NCBI GenBank assembly: GCA_902462495.1
Contig: CABQCC010000024.1
Span: 1-18,239, forward strand
Reading direction: 5' to 3'
DNA from: an uncultured Eubacterium sp.
Lineage (GTDB): Bacteria; Bacillota; Clostridia; Oscillospirales; Acutalibacteraceae
Length of the DNA: 18,239 nt
Under the pieces are notes generated by a model that worked only from the letters and a program-made list of their open reading frames with translations, ran no database searches and was not told where the DNA came from. The stretch's first letter is position 1; each line of letters begins with the position of its first letter. Below, piece by piece: positions 6,395 through 13,787 of this stretch. The position numbers and the translations under genes are program-made.

Positions 6395-7798
6395 TTATTG
6401 TTCGTTTTTGGCTTCGTCGGTGTCACGGTAGTATTGAGTGAACGGGTGGAAGCGTTCTTGTTCTTCCCAAATCTGCTTTGCCATCGGTGCCCACTCTTTT
6501 GCGTAAAGGTCACATTTTGAGCAAAGTTCATCTGCCGATTCAGGACAGGTGAGGTTTGTTGATTTTGCACCTGTCACATCAATAATATGTCTTAACGCCT
6601 GCGGATTTTCAAGCATCGGGCAAGGGCGGAGCATATTGTTGTTGAACGGCTGTCCCTTGTAATACTGTTTGAAAAGAGGAGAACGCAAACATTCGAGAAT
6701 ACTCTTTTCTCTGATGTTGCTGTCGCTGTAATGGATGAATACGCAAGGCTCTGCGTCACCCTCGCTGTTGATGTGGAAGTAGTTTCTGCCACCTGCAATG
6801 CAACCGCCGACGAACTCGCCGTCGTTTTGGAAGTCCATAACAAATATCGGCTTGCCGTTTCTTGTTCTTCTCTTTTTGCGGATGGTTCTGTACACATGCT
6901 CTCTTTGTTCAGGTGTGAGAAGCAATGATGTGTCGGCATCCGAGCCGATTGGCATATAGTGGAAGTAGAGCGCAAATTTTGCCCCTGCTTCAATTTCCAT
7001 ATCATAGAACTTGTCGGATGTTACGGCTTGGTAGTTTTTGCTTGTGTAGCAAATCGATGTGCCGAAAATACATTTGTGCTTTTTGAGAAGTGCCATTGCG
7101 TCAACAACTTTTTTGTAAACGCCCTCGCCTCGTCTGAAATCGGTTGTTTCTTCCGTGCCCTCGATAGAAAGTGCAAGCGCAAAGTTGCCCGATTTCTTCA
7201 ATTCTTCGCAGAATTCATCATCAACCAAAGTGCCGTTTGTGAATGCAAGGAAGATGCAATCCGGATTTTCCTTTGTTACGGTGAGAATATCTTTTTTGCG
7301 AACAAGCGGTTCACCGCCCGTAAACATAAAGAAATGTGTGCCTAGTGCCTTTGCTTCGGTAACAATTTTTCTCATTTCGTCAAGTGTAAGGTTTGAGTGA
7401 TGACCGTATTCAGCAGCCCAACAGCCCTTGCATTTGAGGTTGCAGGCAGAGGTCGGGTCCATAAGAATAATCCAAGGAATGTTGCATTTAAGCTTATCTC
7501 TGTTTTCACGCAGGGTTGAAGTTCCAATATATCCTGCATCAATCGCAAAGGTAAGGAGAACATTTGTAAGAAGCTCCTTGTCGGTTTCTTCGATAATGCG
7601 ATAAACATAGTCGTTCCAAGTGTTTTGCGGATTTGTGATAACATCAAGCGGAGCAGTCCATGTTGTTTCAGGGAACAGATTTCCCGTTACCGCCTTGCCG
7701 ATTTTGAGCACCTTTGGAATATTCTTTTTTGGGTTTTTGTAAACATAATTCACAAGCGGTCTGCCGATTTTGTGTAATGTGCTTGCTTTGAACTTCAT
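6395..7798 (-). CDS. Radical SAM protein with SPASM domain, function unknown
   Basis: A 467-residue radical SAM enzyme. The 4Fe-4S/SAM motif CxxxCxxC is Cys119-Cys123-Cys126 in SACNLKCKGCWA, and the GGEP SAM-binding motif is at 161-164. The C-terminal auxiliary-cluster (SPASM) region shows the C-x13-G-x4-C signature (Cys333, Gly347, Cys352) plus Cys370, Cys393, Cys418, Cys426 and Cys429, enough for extra Fe-S clusters. The first 105 residues are an extension before the barrel. SPASM enzymes modify peptides (RiPP or quinone cofactor maturation) or protein side chains, but no precursor peptide is adjacent. It is the last gene of the ddl-DUF1934-argS unit, 30 bases after argS, with AAGAGA about 6 bases before the ATG. 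Similar radical SAM/SPASM proteins of unassigned function are common in gut Clostridia. Family call secure, substrate unknown. Confidence 0.9.
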   Translation of the reverse strand: MKFKASTLHKIGRPLVNYVYKNPKKNIPKVLKIGKAVTGNLFPETTWTAPLDVITNPQNTWNDYVYRIIEETDKELLTNVLLTFAIDAGYIGTSTLRENRDKLKCNIPWIILMDPTSACNLKCKGCWAAEYGHHSNLTLDEMRKIVTEAKALGTHFFMFTGGEPLVRKKDILTVTKENPDCIFLAFTNGTLVDDEFCEELKKSGNFALALSIEGTEETTDFRRGEGVYKKVVDAMALLKKHKCIFGTSICYTSKNYQAVTSDKFYDMEIEAGAKFALYFHYMPIGSDADTSLLLTPEQREHVYRTIRKKRRTRNGKPIFVMDFQNDGEFVGGCIAGGRNYFHINSEGDAEPCVFIHYSDSNIREKSILECLRSPLFKQYYKGQPFNNNMLRPCPMLENPQALRHIIDVTGAKSTNLTCPESADELCSKCDLYAKEWAPMAKQIWEEQERFHPFTQYYRDTDEAKNEQ

Positions 7799-7828
7799 AA
7801 AAATCTCTTTTCTTTATTGATTACATTA

Positions 7829-9517
7829 TTACATTGATTCAGGAACATCAACCTTTAGCATAACGAGGATATTCTTGATTGTGTTTTTAACTGCTGTGCA
7901 GAGGAAAAGTCTTGCCTCTGTAAGTTCTTTGTCATCGCTGACAACTCTGTGAGCGTTGTAGAACTTGTGGAAAAGTGTTGCAAGTTCAATCACATAGTGA
8001 GTGATTCTTGCAGGGTCGTAGCTCTTTGCCGCACCGATGATTTCATCTGTGAGTGAAGCAAGATGAGAAATAAGGTCACGCTCTTCGCTTGAATTGAGCC
8101 TGTTGAGAGCTTCTTCTGACGGTGTGGTAACCTCGATTCCCTCGTCTGCGGCTTTTTTGATGATTGAGCAAATTCTTGCGTGAGCATACTGAACATAGTA
8201 AACAGGGTTTTCGCTGCTCTGTTTTGCTGCCAATTCAAGGTCAAAGTCAAAGTGAGAGTTTGGCTCACGAAGATTGAAGAAAAATCTTGCTGCGTCAATA
8301 GGCACTTCTTCAAGAAGTGTGTTGAGTGTGATTGCCTTGCCCGAACGCTTTGAAAGTTTGATTGTTTCGCCGTTTCTGACAAGTCTGACCATTTGCATAA
8401 TGACAATGTCGAGTCTGTCTGCATCAAGACCGAGAGCAGTGAGTGCCGCTTTCATTCTTGGGATATAACCGTGGTGGTCAGCACCGAGAACATCAATAGC
8501 CTTGTCGTAGCCTCTTGTTACGAGCTTGTTGTAGTGGTAGGCAATGTCCGGCACAATGTAGGTAGGAATACCGTTTGCACGAATGAGCACGATGTCTTTG
8601 TCGTTGCCGAATTCGCTTGCCTTGAACCAAAGTGCGCCGTCTTGTTCGTAGGTAACACCTTTTTCCTTGAGTGCTTCAATAATTTTTTGAACCGAACCGT
8701 CATTGTGGAGGGTTGATTCTCTGAACCACTTGTCGTACTTGATTCTGTATTTGCCGAGGTCTGCTTCAAGACCTGCAATGTTCTTTGGAAGTGCATATGC
8801 AACAAGTGCATCTCTTCGTTCCTGTGAGTCACATTCTGCGTATTTGTCGCCGACTTCGCTAAAGAAGTTTCTTGCGTGAATGGTGATGTCCTCGCCGTGG
8901 TATGCGTCCTCAGGAAGTTCAACATCCTTTCCGCATTCCTGCAAATATCTGACTTCAAGTGAGGTTGCAAACTTTTCGATTTGGTTGCCTGCATCGTTGA
9001 TATAGAATTCTCTTTGAACATCATATCCCGCAGCGTCAAGCACGCTTGCAAGACAGTCGCCGATTGCACCGCCACGAGCGTTGCCGATGTGCATAGGTCC
9101 TGTCGGATTTGCCGAAACAAATTCAACAAGCATTTTTTTGCCCTCGCCATAGTCCGAACGGCCGTAGTTGTCACCGCTTGAAACTATGTCCTTGAGCACA
9201 TCGCCGTAATACTTGTCCGAAAGATAAAAATTGATGAAGCCCGGACCTGCGATTTCGCATCTGTCGATATATCCGCCGTCAAGGCTGAAATTCTTTACTA
9301 TTGCTTCCGCAATCATTCGAGGTGCTTGGTGATATGCTCTTGCACCTGCCATTGCAATGTTTGATGAAAAGTCGCCGTTTTTCTTGTCGGCAGGCTTTTC
9401 AATGATGAATTTTGGCATTTCTGCCTCAGGCAAATCACCGTTTTGAGTTGCTTTTTCAACTGCAAGGGCTATTGCCTCATTGAGTTTGTTTTCTACTTCT
9501 TTTACCATTTTTGACAT
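7829..9517 (-). CDS. argS: Arginyl-tRNA synthetase
   Basis: A 562-residue class I synthetase that charges tRNA(Arg) with arginine in the cytosol. The N-terminal tRNA-recognition domain spans about residues 1-125. The HIGH motif appears as HIGN at 143-146 within SANPTGPMHIGNARGG, the ArgS signature. The KMSKS-like loop is KLSKRSGKAITL starting at residue 387, and the C-terminal anticodon-binding helical domain runs from about 440, ending DVPESM. Length matches the family. GGGAG lies 7 bases before the ATG at 9517, supporting MSKMVKEVENKL; a second ATG three codons later is possible. It follows the DUF1934 gene by 14 bases, the same gene order as ywiB-argS in Bacillus subtilis, which supports both identifications. 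No T-box leader is visible upstream, so it depends on the ddl promoter. Confidence 0.97.
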   Translation of the reverse strand: MSKMVKEVENKLNEAIALAVEKATQNGDLPEAEMPKFIIEKPADKKNGDFSSNIAMAGARAYHQAPRMIAEAIVKNFSLDGGYIDRCEIAGPGFINFYLSDKYYGDVLKDIVSSGDNYGRSDYGEGKKMLVEFVSANPTGPMHIGNARGGAIGDCLASVLDAAGYDVQREFYINDAGNQIEKFATSLEVRYLQECGKDVELPEDAYHGEDITIHARNFFSEVGDKYAECDSQERRDALVAYALPKNIAGLEADLGKYRIKYDKWFRESTLHNDGSVQKIIEALKEKGVTYEQDGALWFKASEFGNDKDIVLIRANGIPTYIVPDIAYHYNKLVTRGYDKAIDVLGADHHGYIPRMKAALTALGLDADRLDIVIMQMVRLVRNGETIKLSKRSGKAITLNTLLEEVPIDAARFFFNLREPNSHFDFDLELAAKQSSENPVYYVQYAHARICSIIKKAADEGIEVTTPSEEALNRLNSSEERDLISHLASLTDEIIGAAKSYDPARITHYVIELATLFHKFYNAHRVVSDDKELTEARLFLCTAVKNTIKNILVMLKVDVPESM

Positions 9518-9531
9518 ATCTGTTCTCCCGA

Positions 9532-9957
9532 TTATTCACATAGTCTGAATTTTATTATTACATCATTTTGCGAGGATATTGCACCGTTTATGTCAATATC
9601 GTAGCTGAATTTGAAAGTTCCCTCGGTTTCGTTGAATTCGATTTCAACCTCTCTGCCGAAGATTCCCATCAGCATATCTCCGTATTCTGTGCCGTAGTTG
9701 CACAGGTGACGCTTTGATTTTTCGATGATAAGGCAGGAAGAATATGCGCCCGACTTTATCATTTCAACCTTGCTTTCGTCCTTTGCGATGTTGAGCTTTG
9801 CACGAAGCGGAGCGGTGCTGTTTTCAAGCTCCTCGTTGTATCTGATTATGTAGTTGTCATCGTCGTGCTCAAAAGTGCCGACTGTTTTCATTTCCACCTG
9901 ATCCTTGTCATCGTCAAATTTTTGATGACCGATGATGGTAATCAATGCTTTAGCCAT
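9532..9957 (-). CDS. DUF1934 (YwiB-like) beta-barrel protein
   Basis: A 141-residue soluble protein of the DUF1934 family (YwiB in Bacillus subtilis), a small calycin-like beta-barrel of unknown function. The start ALITIIGHQKFDDDKDQVEMKT and the motif ENSTAPLRAKLNIAKDESKVEMIKSG, here split over residues 3-24 and 45-70, are characteristic: the family shows an I-x-G-x-Q start and an EMxRxG-like turn, here EMIKSG. The C-terminal third alternates hydrophobic residues as in beta strands and ends VIIKFRLCE. It begins 3 bases after the ddl stop with no close ribosome binding site, so translational coupling to ddl is likely; a GGAGG in the last ddl codons is about 15 bases away. It lies directly before argS, as in Bacillus. 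Confidence 0.88.
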   Translation of the reverse strand: MAKALITIIGHQKFDDDKDQVEMKTVGTFEHDDDNYIIRYNEELENSTAPLRAKLNIAKDESKVEMIKSGAYSSCLIIEKSKRHLCNYGTEYGDMLMGIFGREVEIEFNETEGTFKFSYDIDINGAISSQNDVIIKFRLCE

Positions 9958-9960
9958 ATT

Positions 9961-11028
9961 TTAAATAATGCCTCCACGCTTAATTGCAAGGTCAATGAGC
10001 TTGTCGATAAGCTCTGTATATCCCACTCCGACAGCCTCGAAAAGCTTTGGATACATACTGATTGAGGTTTGACCCGGAATAGTGTTGATTTCGTTCAAAA
10101 GCACTCTTTGGTCATCTTTTGTAACAAAGAAATCGCATCTGCTCATACCCTCACAACTGAGAGCCTTGTATGCTCGGAGTGCTTCCTGTCTGACTTCGTT
10201 TCTTTTTTCTTCGCTCAAAAGTGCAGGAATATGAAGCTCGGACGCAGGATTGTTGTATTTTGCGTCAAAATCATAGAATTCCGCAGCTGCAACGATTTGA
10301 CCGACCTCTGCCGCAACAGGTTCTTCGTTACCGAGAACGGCAACTTCAACTTCTTGTCCCTCTATGAATTCTTCAAGAACAACTTTTTTGTCCTCTTTGA
10401 ATGCCTTTTCTATGCCGACAATGAGTTCTTCATCGTTGTGAGCCTTTGTTATGCCGACCGATGAACCTGCGTTTGCAGGCTTAACAAAAATAGGAAAGCC
10501 CAATTTGTTGATTGCAAGGTCAAGGCATTTTCTGCTGTCCTTGCCGTATTCGTATTCGGTGAAGGCGCACCATTTTGCCTGCTCAATGCCAAACGCATCC
10601 GCAACGGCGTTTGTAACCGCCTTGTCCATACAACTGCCCGAAGAAGTTGCGTCACAGCCGACAAACGAAATTTGTGCAAGCTGCAAAAGACCCTGAACCG
10701 TGCCGTCCTCGCCGTTTTTGCCGTGAAGAACAGGGAACACCGCATCAAGTCTGATTTGCTCTGCGTCTTCCGTCACAATGCCGTGAATTTTGCTGTCAGG
10801 TGTGATGTATGCTTTTTTGAGCGACCTTGACTTCAGCCATTCGTCATTCGGAAGCATAGCTACATCGTCATCAAACAAAAACCACTCGCCCTGCTTTGTG
10901 ATTCCGAGCATAACAATGTTGTATTTTTCTTTGTCTATATTTTCAAGTATGCTTTTGGCGCTGATACAGCTGATGTCGTGTTCCGACGACGCTCCGCCAA
11001 AAAGTACACCGAGAGTCAATTTGTTCAT
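9961..11028 (-). CDS. ddl: D-alanine--D-alanine ligase
   Basis: A 355-residue ATP-grasp ligase that joins two D-alanines for the peptidoglycan stem peptide in the cytosol. The N-terminal motif is VLFGGASSEHDIS with the dipeptide-binding Glu16. PVLHGKNGEDGTVQG is at about 100-113, the ATP-grasp loop is KPANAGSSVGI at 183-193, and GMSRCDFF plus LNEINTIPG near 294-319 carry the catalytic Arg297 and the magnesium ligands. The omega loop reads FYDFDAKY with Tyr258 at the place of Tyr216 of E. coli DdlB, which favours D-Ala-D-Ala over D-Ala-D-lactate products. No vanH or vanX neighbours are present. AGGTGA lies 7 bases before the ATG. It is the first gene of a four-gene minus-strand operon with a clear promoter. 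Confidence 0.95.
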   Translation of the reverse strand: MNKLTLGVLFGGASSEHDISCISAKSILENIDKEKYNIVMLGITKQGEWFLFDDDVAMLPNDEWLKSRSLKKAYITPDSKIHGIVTEDAEQIRLDAVFPVLHGKNGEDGTVQGLLQLAQISFVGCDATSSGSCMDKAVTNAVADAFGIEQAKWCAFTEYEYGKDSRKCLDLAINKLGFPIFVKPANAGSSVGITKAHNDEELIVGIEKAFKEDKKVVLEEFIEGQEVEVAVLGNEEPVAAEVGQIVAAAEFYDFDAKYNNPASELHIPALLSEEKRNEVRQEALRAYKALSCEGMSRCDFFVTKDDQRVLLNEINTIPGQTSISMYPKLFEAVGVGYTELIDKLIDLAIKRGGII

Positions 11029-11070
11029 TTATTTTCACCTGATTCTTTATCTGTAAACAATATTCTATAT

Positions 11071-11099
11071 AGTTTAGCATATTTTTGTTTAGATTTCAA
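11071..11099 (-). promoter_or_regulatory. Promoter of the ddl-argS operon
   Basis: On the minus strand -35 TTGAAA (11099-11094), a 17-base spacer and -10 TAAACT (11076-11071) preceded by TGC, an extended -10. The leader to the ddl ATG is about 36 bases, with no attenuator-like hairpin. Confidence 0.6.
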
Positions 11100-11137
11100 T
11101 ATTACTTTAAAATTACTTTTAAAATTTAAATTTTATA

Positions 11138-11166
11138 GTGACAAATTATAATATATGTGTTATAAT
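11138..11166 (+). promoter_or_regulatory. Strong promoter of the five-gene operon
   Basis: -35 GTGACA (11138-11143), 17-base spacer, perfect -10 TATAAT (11161-11166) preceded by TGT (extended -10), with an A/T-rich tract upstream. The leader to the first start is about 45 bases. It lies back-to-back with the ddl promoter, the two -35 boxes being about 40 bases apart. Confidence 0.75.
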
Positions 11167-11218
11167 GCATTAATTAGTGGGAATGTGTCCTGCAACAAGT
11201 TGTTTTTAGGGAGTGATT

Positions 11219-11470
11219 GTGCTGAAAAACGAGAATAAAAACGATATTGTTAATGATGCAGAAAAATCATTAAAGCGTAATTTGAAAACCAAAGGTATAC
11301 TCATTCCGATTATATTTGCAATAATAGTGGTTGCGGTTTGTGCTGTTCTTGCAAGTCCCAATGTGGAATTTTTCCCAAGCGGAAATCATCACGACAGCTT
11401 GACAACAACCGCACCTACACAAACAACGGAGTTTGATGAAAATGAATATGCACACATTGTACAAGATTAA
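11219..11470 (+). CDS. Small single-pass membrane protein, first gene of unknown operon (A)
   Basis: An 83-residue protein that I do not recognise. Residues 1-25 are charged and presumably cytoplasmic (KNENKNDIVNDAEKSLKR), residues 26-46 form one strong transmembrane helix, and residues 47-83 would lie outside, with a Thr-rich stretch TTTAPTQTTEFDENEY. The start is taken as GTG at 11219 because AGGGAG (11208-11213) lies 5 bases upstream; a GTG at 11213 overlaps that ribosome binding site. The segment around and after the helix (IPIIFAII...VEFFPSGN) resembles the N-terminal part of the fourth gene of the operon (FPLVAGIA...SFFDVPNG), so A may be a truncated or minimal relative of D. It overlaps gene B by 35 bases in another frame. 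No catalytic motif is visible. Confidence 0.7.
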   Translation: MLKNENKNDIVNDAEKSLKRNLKTKGILIPIIFAIIVVAVCAVLASPNVEFFPSGNHHDSLTTTAPTQTTEFDENEYAHIVQD

Positions 11471-12395
11471 AACTACATTTTTTGATGTACTGCTTGCATT
11501 GTTTTTGTTTTTGTTTTTTGTCCTTGCAGTTGCTTCGCCGACAATCGGCAATTCTGATTTTTACGGAAAATTTCTCGGCGGTGAGGATATCACACAGGCT
11601 ATTCAAACCTCGCTTTATGAGAAAACCGATGAAATAGCCGAAGAAACAGGGATTGAGCCAAAAGCATTTGAATATGCAGTCGGTAAAAATAAAATTAAGG
11701 CTTTGCAAAAAGAAATAGTCAAGTCTGCGTTCAGCGGCGGAAATTACGATTATTCCGAAAGCTCCAACATCGCCGTTTGCTATCGTGACGGCATAAAGGA
11801 GTTCTATCGCTTCAATGGATTTGAACTTGACGAAAAGGCTCTTGAGGAGGCTGTTCCGCTTGCCTCAAAGGCGTTTAACGAAGCAATGGGAATTGACAAC
11901 AACGCAGAGTTTTCAACATTTGTCGGCAGACTCGGCAGAGTTGCGGTTATGATTGTTGTTGCGATTTTTGCGCTTATTGCGGCGTGTGCGGTCAAGGTGT
12001 TTATGCTCAACGACGGCAGAACAAAGATGTTCAGCCATTACGCTTCATCTATGATTAGCGCAGGTCTGTCGCTTGTTGCGGTTTGTATTTTGAACTTTGC
12101 GCTTCAATTTGCATCTAATATGTACCTGACCGAAAATGACGGGCTGAATATTGCCCTGGGTCAGGCGTTCAATGTGTATTTTATTATTTTGGCGTGCTTT
12201 GGTGCGGTGCTTCTTGTCGGCGGATACAGTATGATGATTTATGTTTATCGTTATTATGTTCGCAAGGCACATCGTCAAAAGCAGGAAATTGAAATAAACA
12301 AAACCCTTTATGTCGGAAGCGAAAACGGCGATAAAACTATCGGCGAGATTGCCAAAGAGCACGAGGAAATGTATAACAAACAGGAGAAAAAATAA
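11436..12395 (+). CDS. Four-TM membrane protein of unknown family (B), paralogue of E
   Basis: A 319-residue protein with one N-terminal transmembrane helix (about 13-35), an extracytoplasmic region of about 130 residues, three further helices (about 168-190, 203-225, 247-270) and a charged cytoplasmic tail. The ectodomain begins TIGNSDFYGK and is largely helical, with KTDEIAEETGIEPKAF and DEKALEEAVPLASKAFNEA. The last gene of the operon has the same topology and aligning blocks (TVGNRAFYVK; SNLPLDIFDSV; a late helix before the TM cluster), so the two are diverged paralogues. The start is uncertain: ATG codons at 11436, 11442 and 11448 follow GGAG (11428-11431); the second has the better spacing (10 bases). 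It overlaps gene A by 35 bases and is followed by C after 1 base. I do not recognise the family; a paired membrane complex is inferred. Confidence 0.8.
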   Translation: MKMNMHTLYKIKTTFFDVLLALFLFLFFVLAVASPTIGNSDFYGKFLGGEDITQAIQTSLYEKTDEIAEETGIEPKAFEYAVGKNKIKALQKEIVKSAFSGGNYDYSESSNIAVCYRDGIKEFYRFNGFELDEKALEEAVPLASKAFNEAMGIDNNAEFSTFVGRLGRVAVMIVVAIFALIAACAVKVFMLNDGRTKMFSHYASSMISAGLSLVAVCILNFALQFASNMYLTENDGLNIALGQAFNVYFIILACFGAVLLVGGYSMMIYVYRYYVRKAHRQKQEIEINKTLYVGSENGDKTIGEIAKEHEEMYNKQEKK

Positions 12396-12396
12396 T

Positions 12397-13236
12397 ATGG
12401 AATTAATCGAAGCATATAAGAATATAGAAAAAAATCTTGCCCTAACTAATGAGGAGCTTGGTTTCAAGAAAAAAAGCGAGGACGAAACATCGATTTTGTT
12501 TGAGGGCAAAAAAGGTGCATACCGCCTTGTTCACGACAAGGACACCAATATTCTTGAACTTGAATGTGCGTATAATGTTGACGGTCAACAAAGCGAATTC
12601 AACACAGTTTCACGCAATTTGTTCGAACTTGATGTTGTTGACGACAGAGATATTAAATCAACTTCAAACGAAATTATTGACGAGATTGAAAAACTTTTCA
12701 AGGTGAATAAGCCTGTTAATCTCGATAAGGTTAAAATGCCGAAATCCGTTTCAAGAACTAAGGCTAAGAATGGTCTTGTAAGCTACGATGTCGACAGCCT
12801 TGCAAATCGTTTCGGCACACTCTATCCTGAATTCAAGGACGAAATCAAAAAGAATGTCGTTGCTTACGGCGAGTTCTTGCCTGAGGACTTTTTCATCAAT
12901 TACGGCACTCCAAAGGTGTTGGAGGTTATCAAAAACGGCAACGATGCTGACCGCAAAAAGCTTTTCAAGATGCTCAATGAGGTTTACGAGGACGGCATCA
13001 ATGATGTTCAGGACATCATCGCCGTTACAATCCTTGGCGAAATGAAAAATGACAAGGATATGATGGCTGTTGCCGATAAATATATGAGCGAATATATGTC
13101 GGGTGCGGTTCACGAGGTCAATAAACTTACCGGAAAGAAAAACAGCTACACCAAAAAGCTCAAAAACCCACCTGCGTATAAACCAAAGAAGAACAAGAGC
13201 TTTAGTATGGCTAATCAGCTTGGAAATATGCAGTAA
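12397..13236 (+). CDS. Soluble protein with basic C-terminal tail, unknown function (C)
   Basis: A 279-residue protein without signal peptide or transmembrane segment, so probably cytoplasmic. Residues 1-105 look like an alpha/beta module (helix, then strands TSILFEGKKGAYRLV and NILELECAYNV, then a helix). A linker around 106-128 is followed by a helical domain to about 245 (SLANRFGTLYPEFKDEIKK, TPKVLEVIKNGNDADRKKL, DVQDIIAVTILGEM). The last 35 residues are strongly basic and proline-containing (KKLKNPPAYKPKKNKS), suited to binding nucleic acid, membrane surface or a partner. It starts 1 base after the B stop with AGGAGA (12382-12387) 9 bases upstream, and its TAA overlaps the ATG of D. It is the only soluble member of the operon, so it may be the cytoplasmic partner of the B/E membrane proteins. 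No known domain recognised. Confidence 0.8.
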   Translation: MELIEAYKNIEKNLALTNEELGFKKKSEDETSILFEGKKGAYRLVHDKDTNILELECAYNVDGQQSEFNTVSRNLFELDVVDDRDIKSTSNEIIDEIEKLFKVNKPVNLDKVKMPKSVSRTKAKNGLVSYDVDSLANRFGTLYPEFKDEIKKNVVAYGEFLPEDFFINYGTPKVLEVIKNGNDADRKKLFKMLNEVYEDGINDVQDIIAVTILGEMKNDKDMMAVADKYMSEYMSGAVHEVNKLTGKKNSYTKKLKNPPAYKPKKNKSFSMANQLGNMQ

Positions 13237-13787
13237 TGGTTAACAGAGAATATAAATCAACGCCGAAAAATGCAAAAAACATTGCCTTGAAAGCTGTGGC
13301 TTTTCCGCTTGTTGCCGGGATTGCCATTGCTTTGTTGGCTCTGTTTGTCGGTTTCGGCGGTTCTTTTTTTGATGTGCCAAACGGCACGCCTGTGGCGTAT
13401 TTTGACGGTGAAAACGACAATTCCGTTTTTGCCGAAATTGACTGTGGCGATAATCAAATCCCTGTTCTGCATGGCGATGAGTATTCGTTTTTGGATGACG
13501 GTGCTTGCTACAAAAAAGGCTCGCTTTTCGGCGAAGTCGGGGTTGGCTACTATCTCGCTCTCGATAACAAAATTAAGCCGTTTGCAGGGAAAAATGTCAC
13601 CGTTTCAGTCGACGGCGAAACATATTCTTATAGATGCACGGGCAAACTTTCGGCAAAAAACGAAAATGAGGTGCTCAACCATATTTTCAATGCAAGTAAA
13701 GGCTTTGTGCTTTACACTCAAAATTCGGATGAATACGGCTTTTCGAAAGGCTACACCGCCTATTTTTATGAGGAGGTGGCTGAATAA
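13236..13787 (+). CDS. Membrane-anchored sortase-like protein lacking catalytic residues (D)
   Basis: A 183-residue protein with one N-terminal transmembrane helix (about 18-40) and an extracytoplasmic beta-rich domain. The ectodomain follows the sortase layout: FAEIDCGDNQIPVLHG at 65-80 matches the strand-PVYxG start, FLDDGACYKKGSLFGEVGVG at 85-104 matches the LxxGxGHxxGSLPGExGN stretch, GKNVTVSVDGETYSYRC at 118-134 matches the GDxIxVxxxGxxYxYxV strands, and FVLYTQ at 157-162 matches the LxTC strand. The catalytic His position reads ALD (Leu109), the Cys position is Gln162, and no Arg occupies the final strand (GYTAYFYEEV). Thus it looks like a non-catalytic sortase fold; this is my own alignment by eye, not a database hit. 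The ATG overlaps the C stop (TAATG), and the stop overlaps the E start, with AGGAGGTG ahead of E inside D. A binding or scaffold role is inferred. Confidence 0.6.
   Translation: MVNREYKSTPKNAKNIALKAVAFPLVAGIAIALLALFVGFGGSFFDVPNGTPVAYFDGENDNSVFAEIDCGDNQIPVLHGDEYSFLDDGACYKKGSLFGEVGVGYYLALDNKIKPFAGKNVTVSVDGETYSYRCTGKLSAKNENEVLNHIFNASKGFVLYTQNSDEYGFSKGYTAYFYEEVAE

Noticed and set aside
1970..7798. RiPP system formed by the 49-residue peptide and the radical SAM/SPASM enzyme
   Set aside because: They are more than 4 kb apart, on opposite strands, in different operons, and the peptide has no Cys typical of sactipeptide cores. It remains only a remote possibility.
9961..11028. VanA-type D-Ala-D-lactate ligase
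   Set aside because: The omega loop FYDFDAKY has Tyr at the D-Ala-D-Ala position, and there are no vanH, vanX or vanRS genes around it.
11167..11218. Riboswitch or attenuator before the five-gene operon
   Set aside because: The leader is only about 45 bases and contains only a tiny CAAC/GTTG inverted repeat, with no terminator-like alternative structure.
12310..12396. Earlier start for gene C at 12310
   Set aside because: It would run 86 bases into gene B; the ATG at 12397 has AGGAGA at a good distance.
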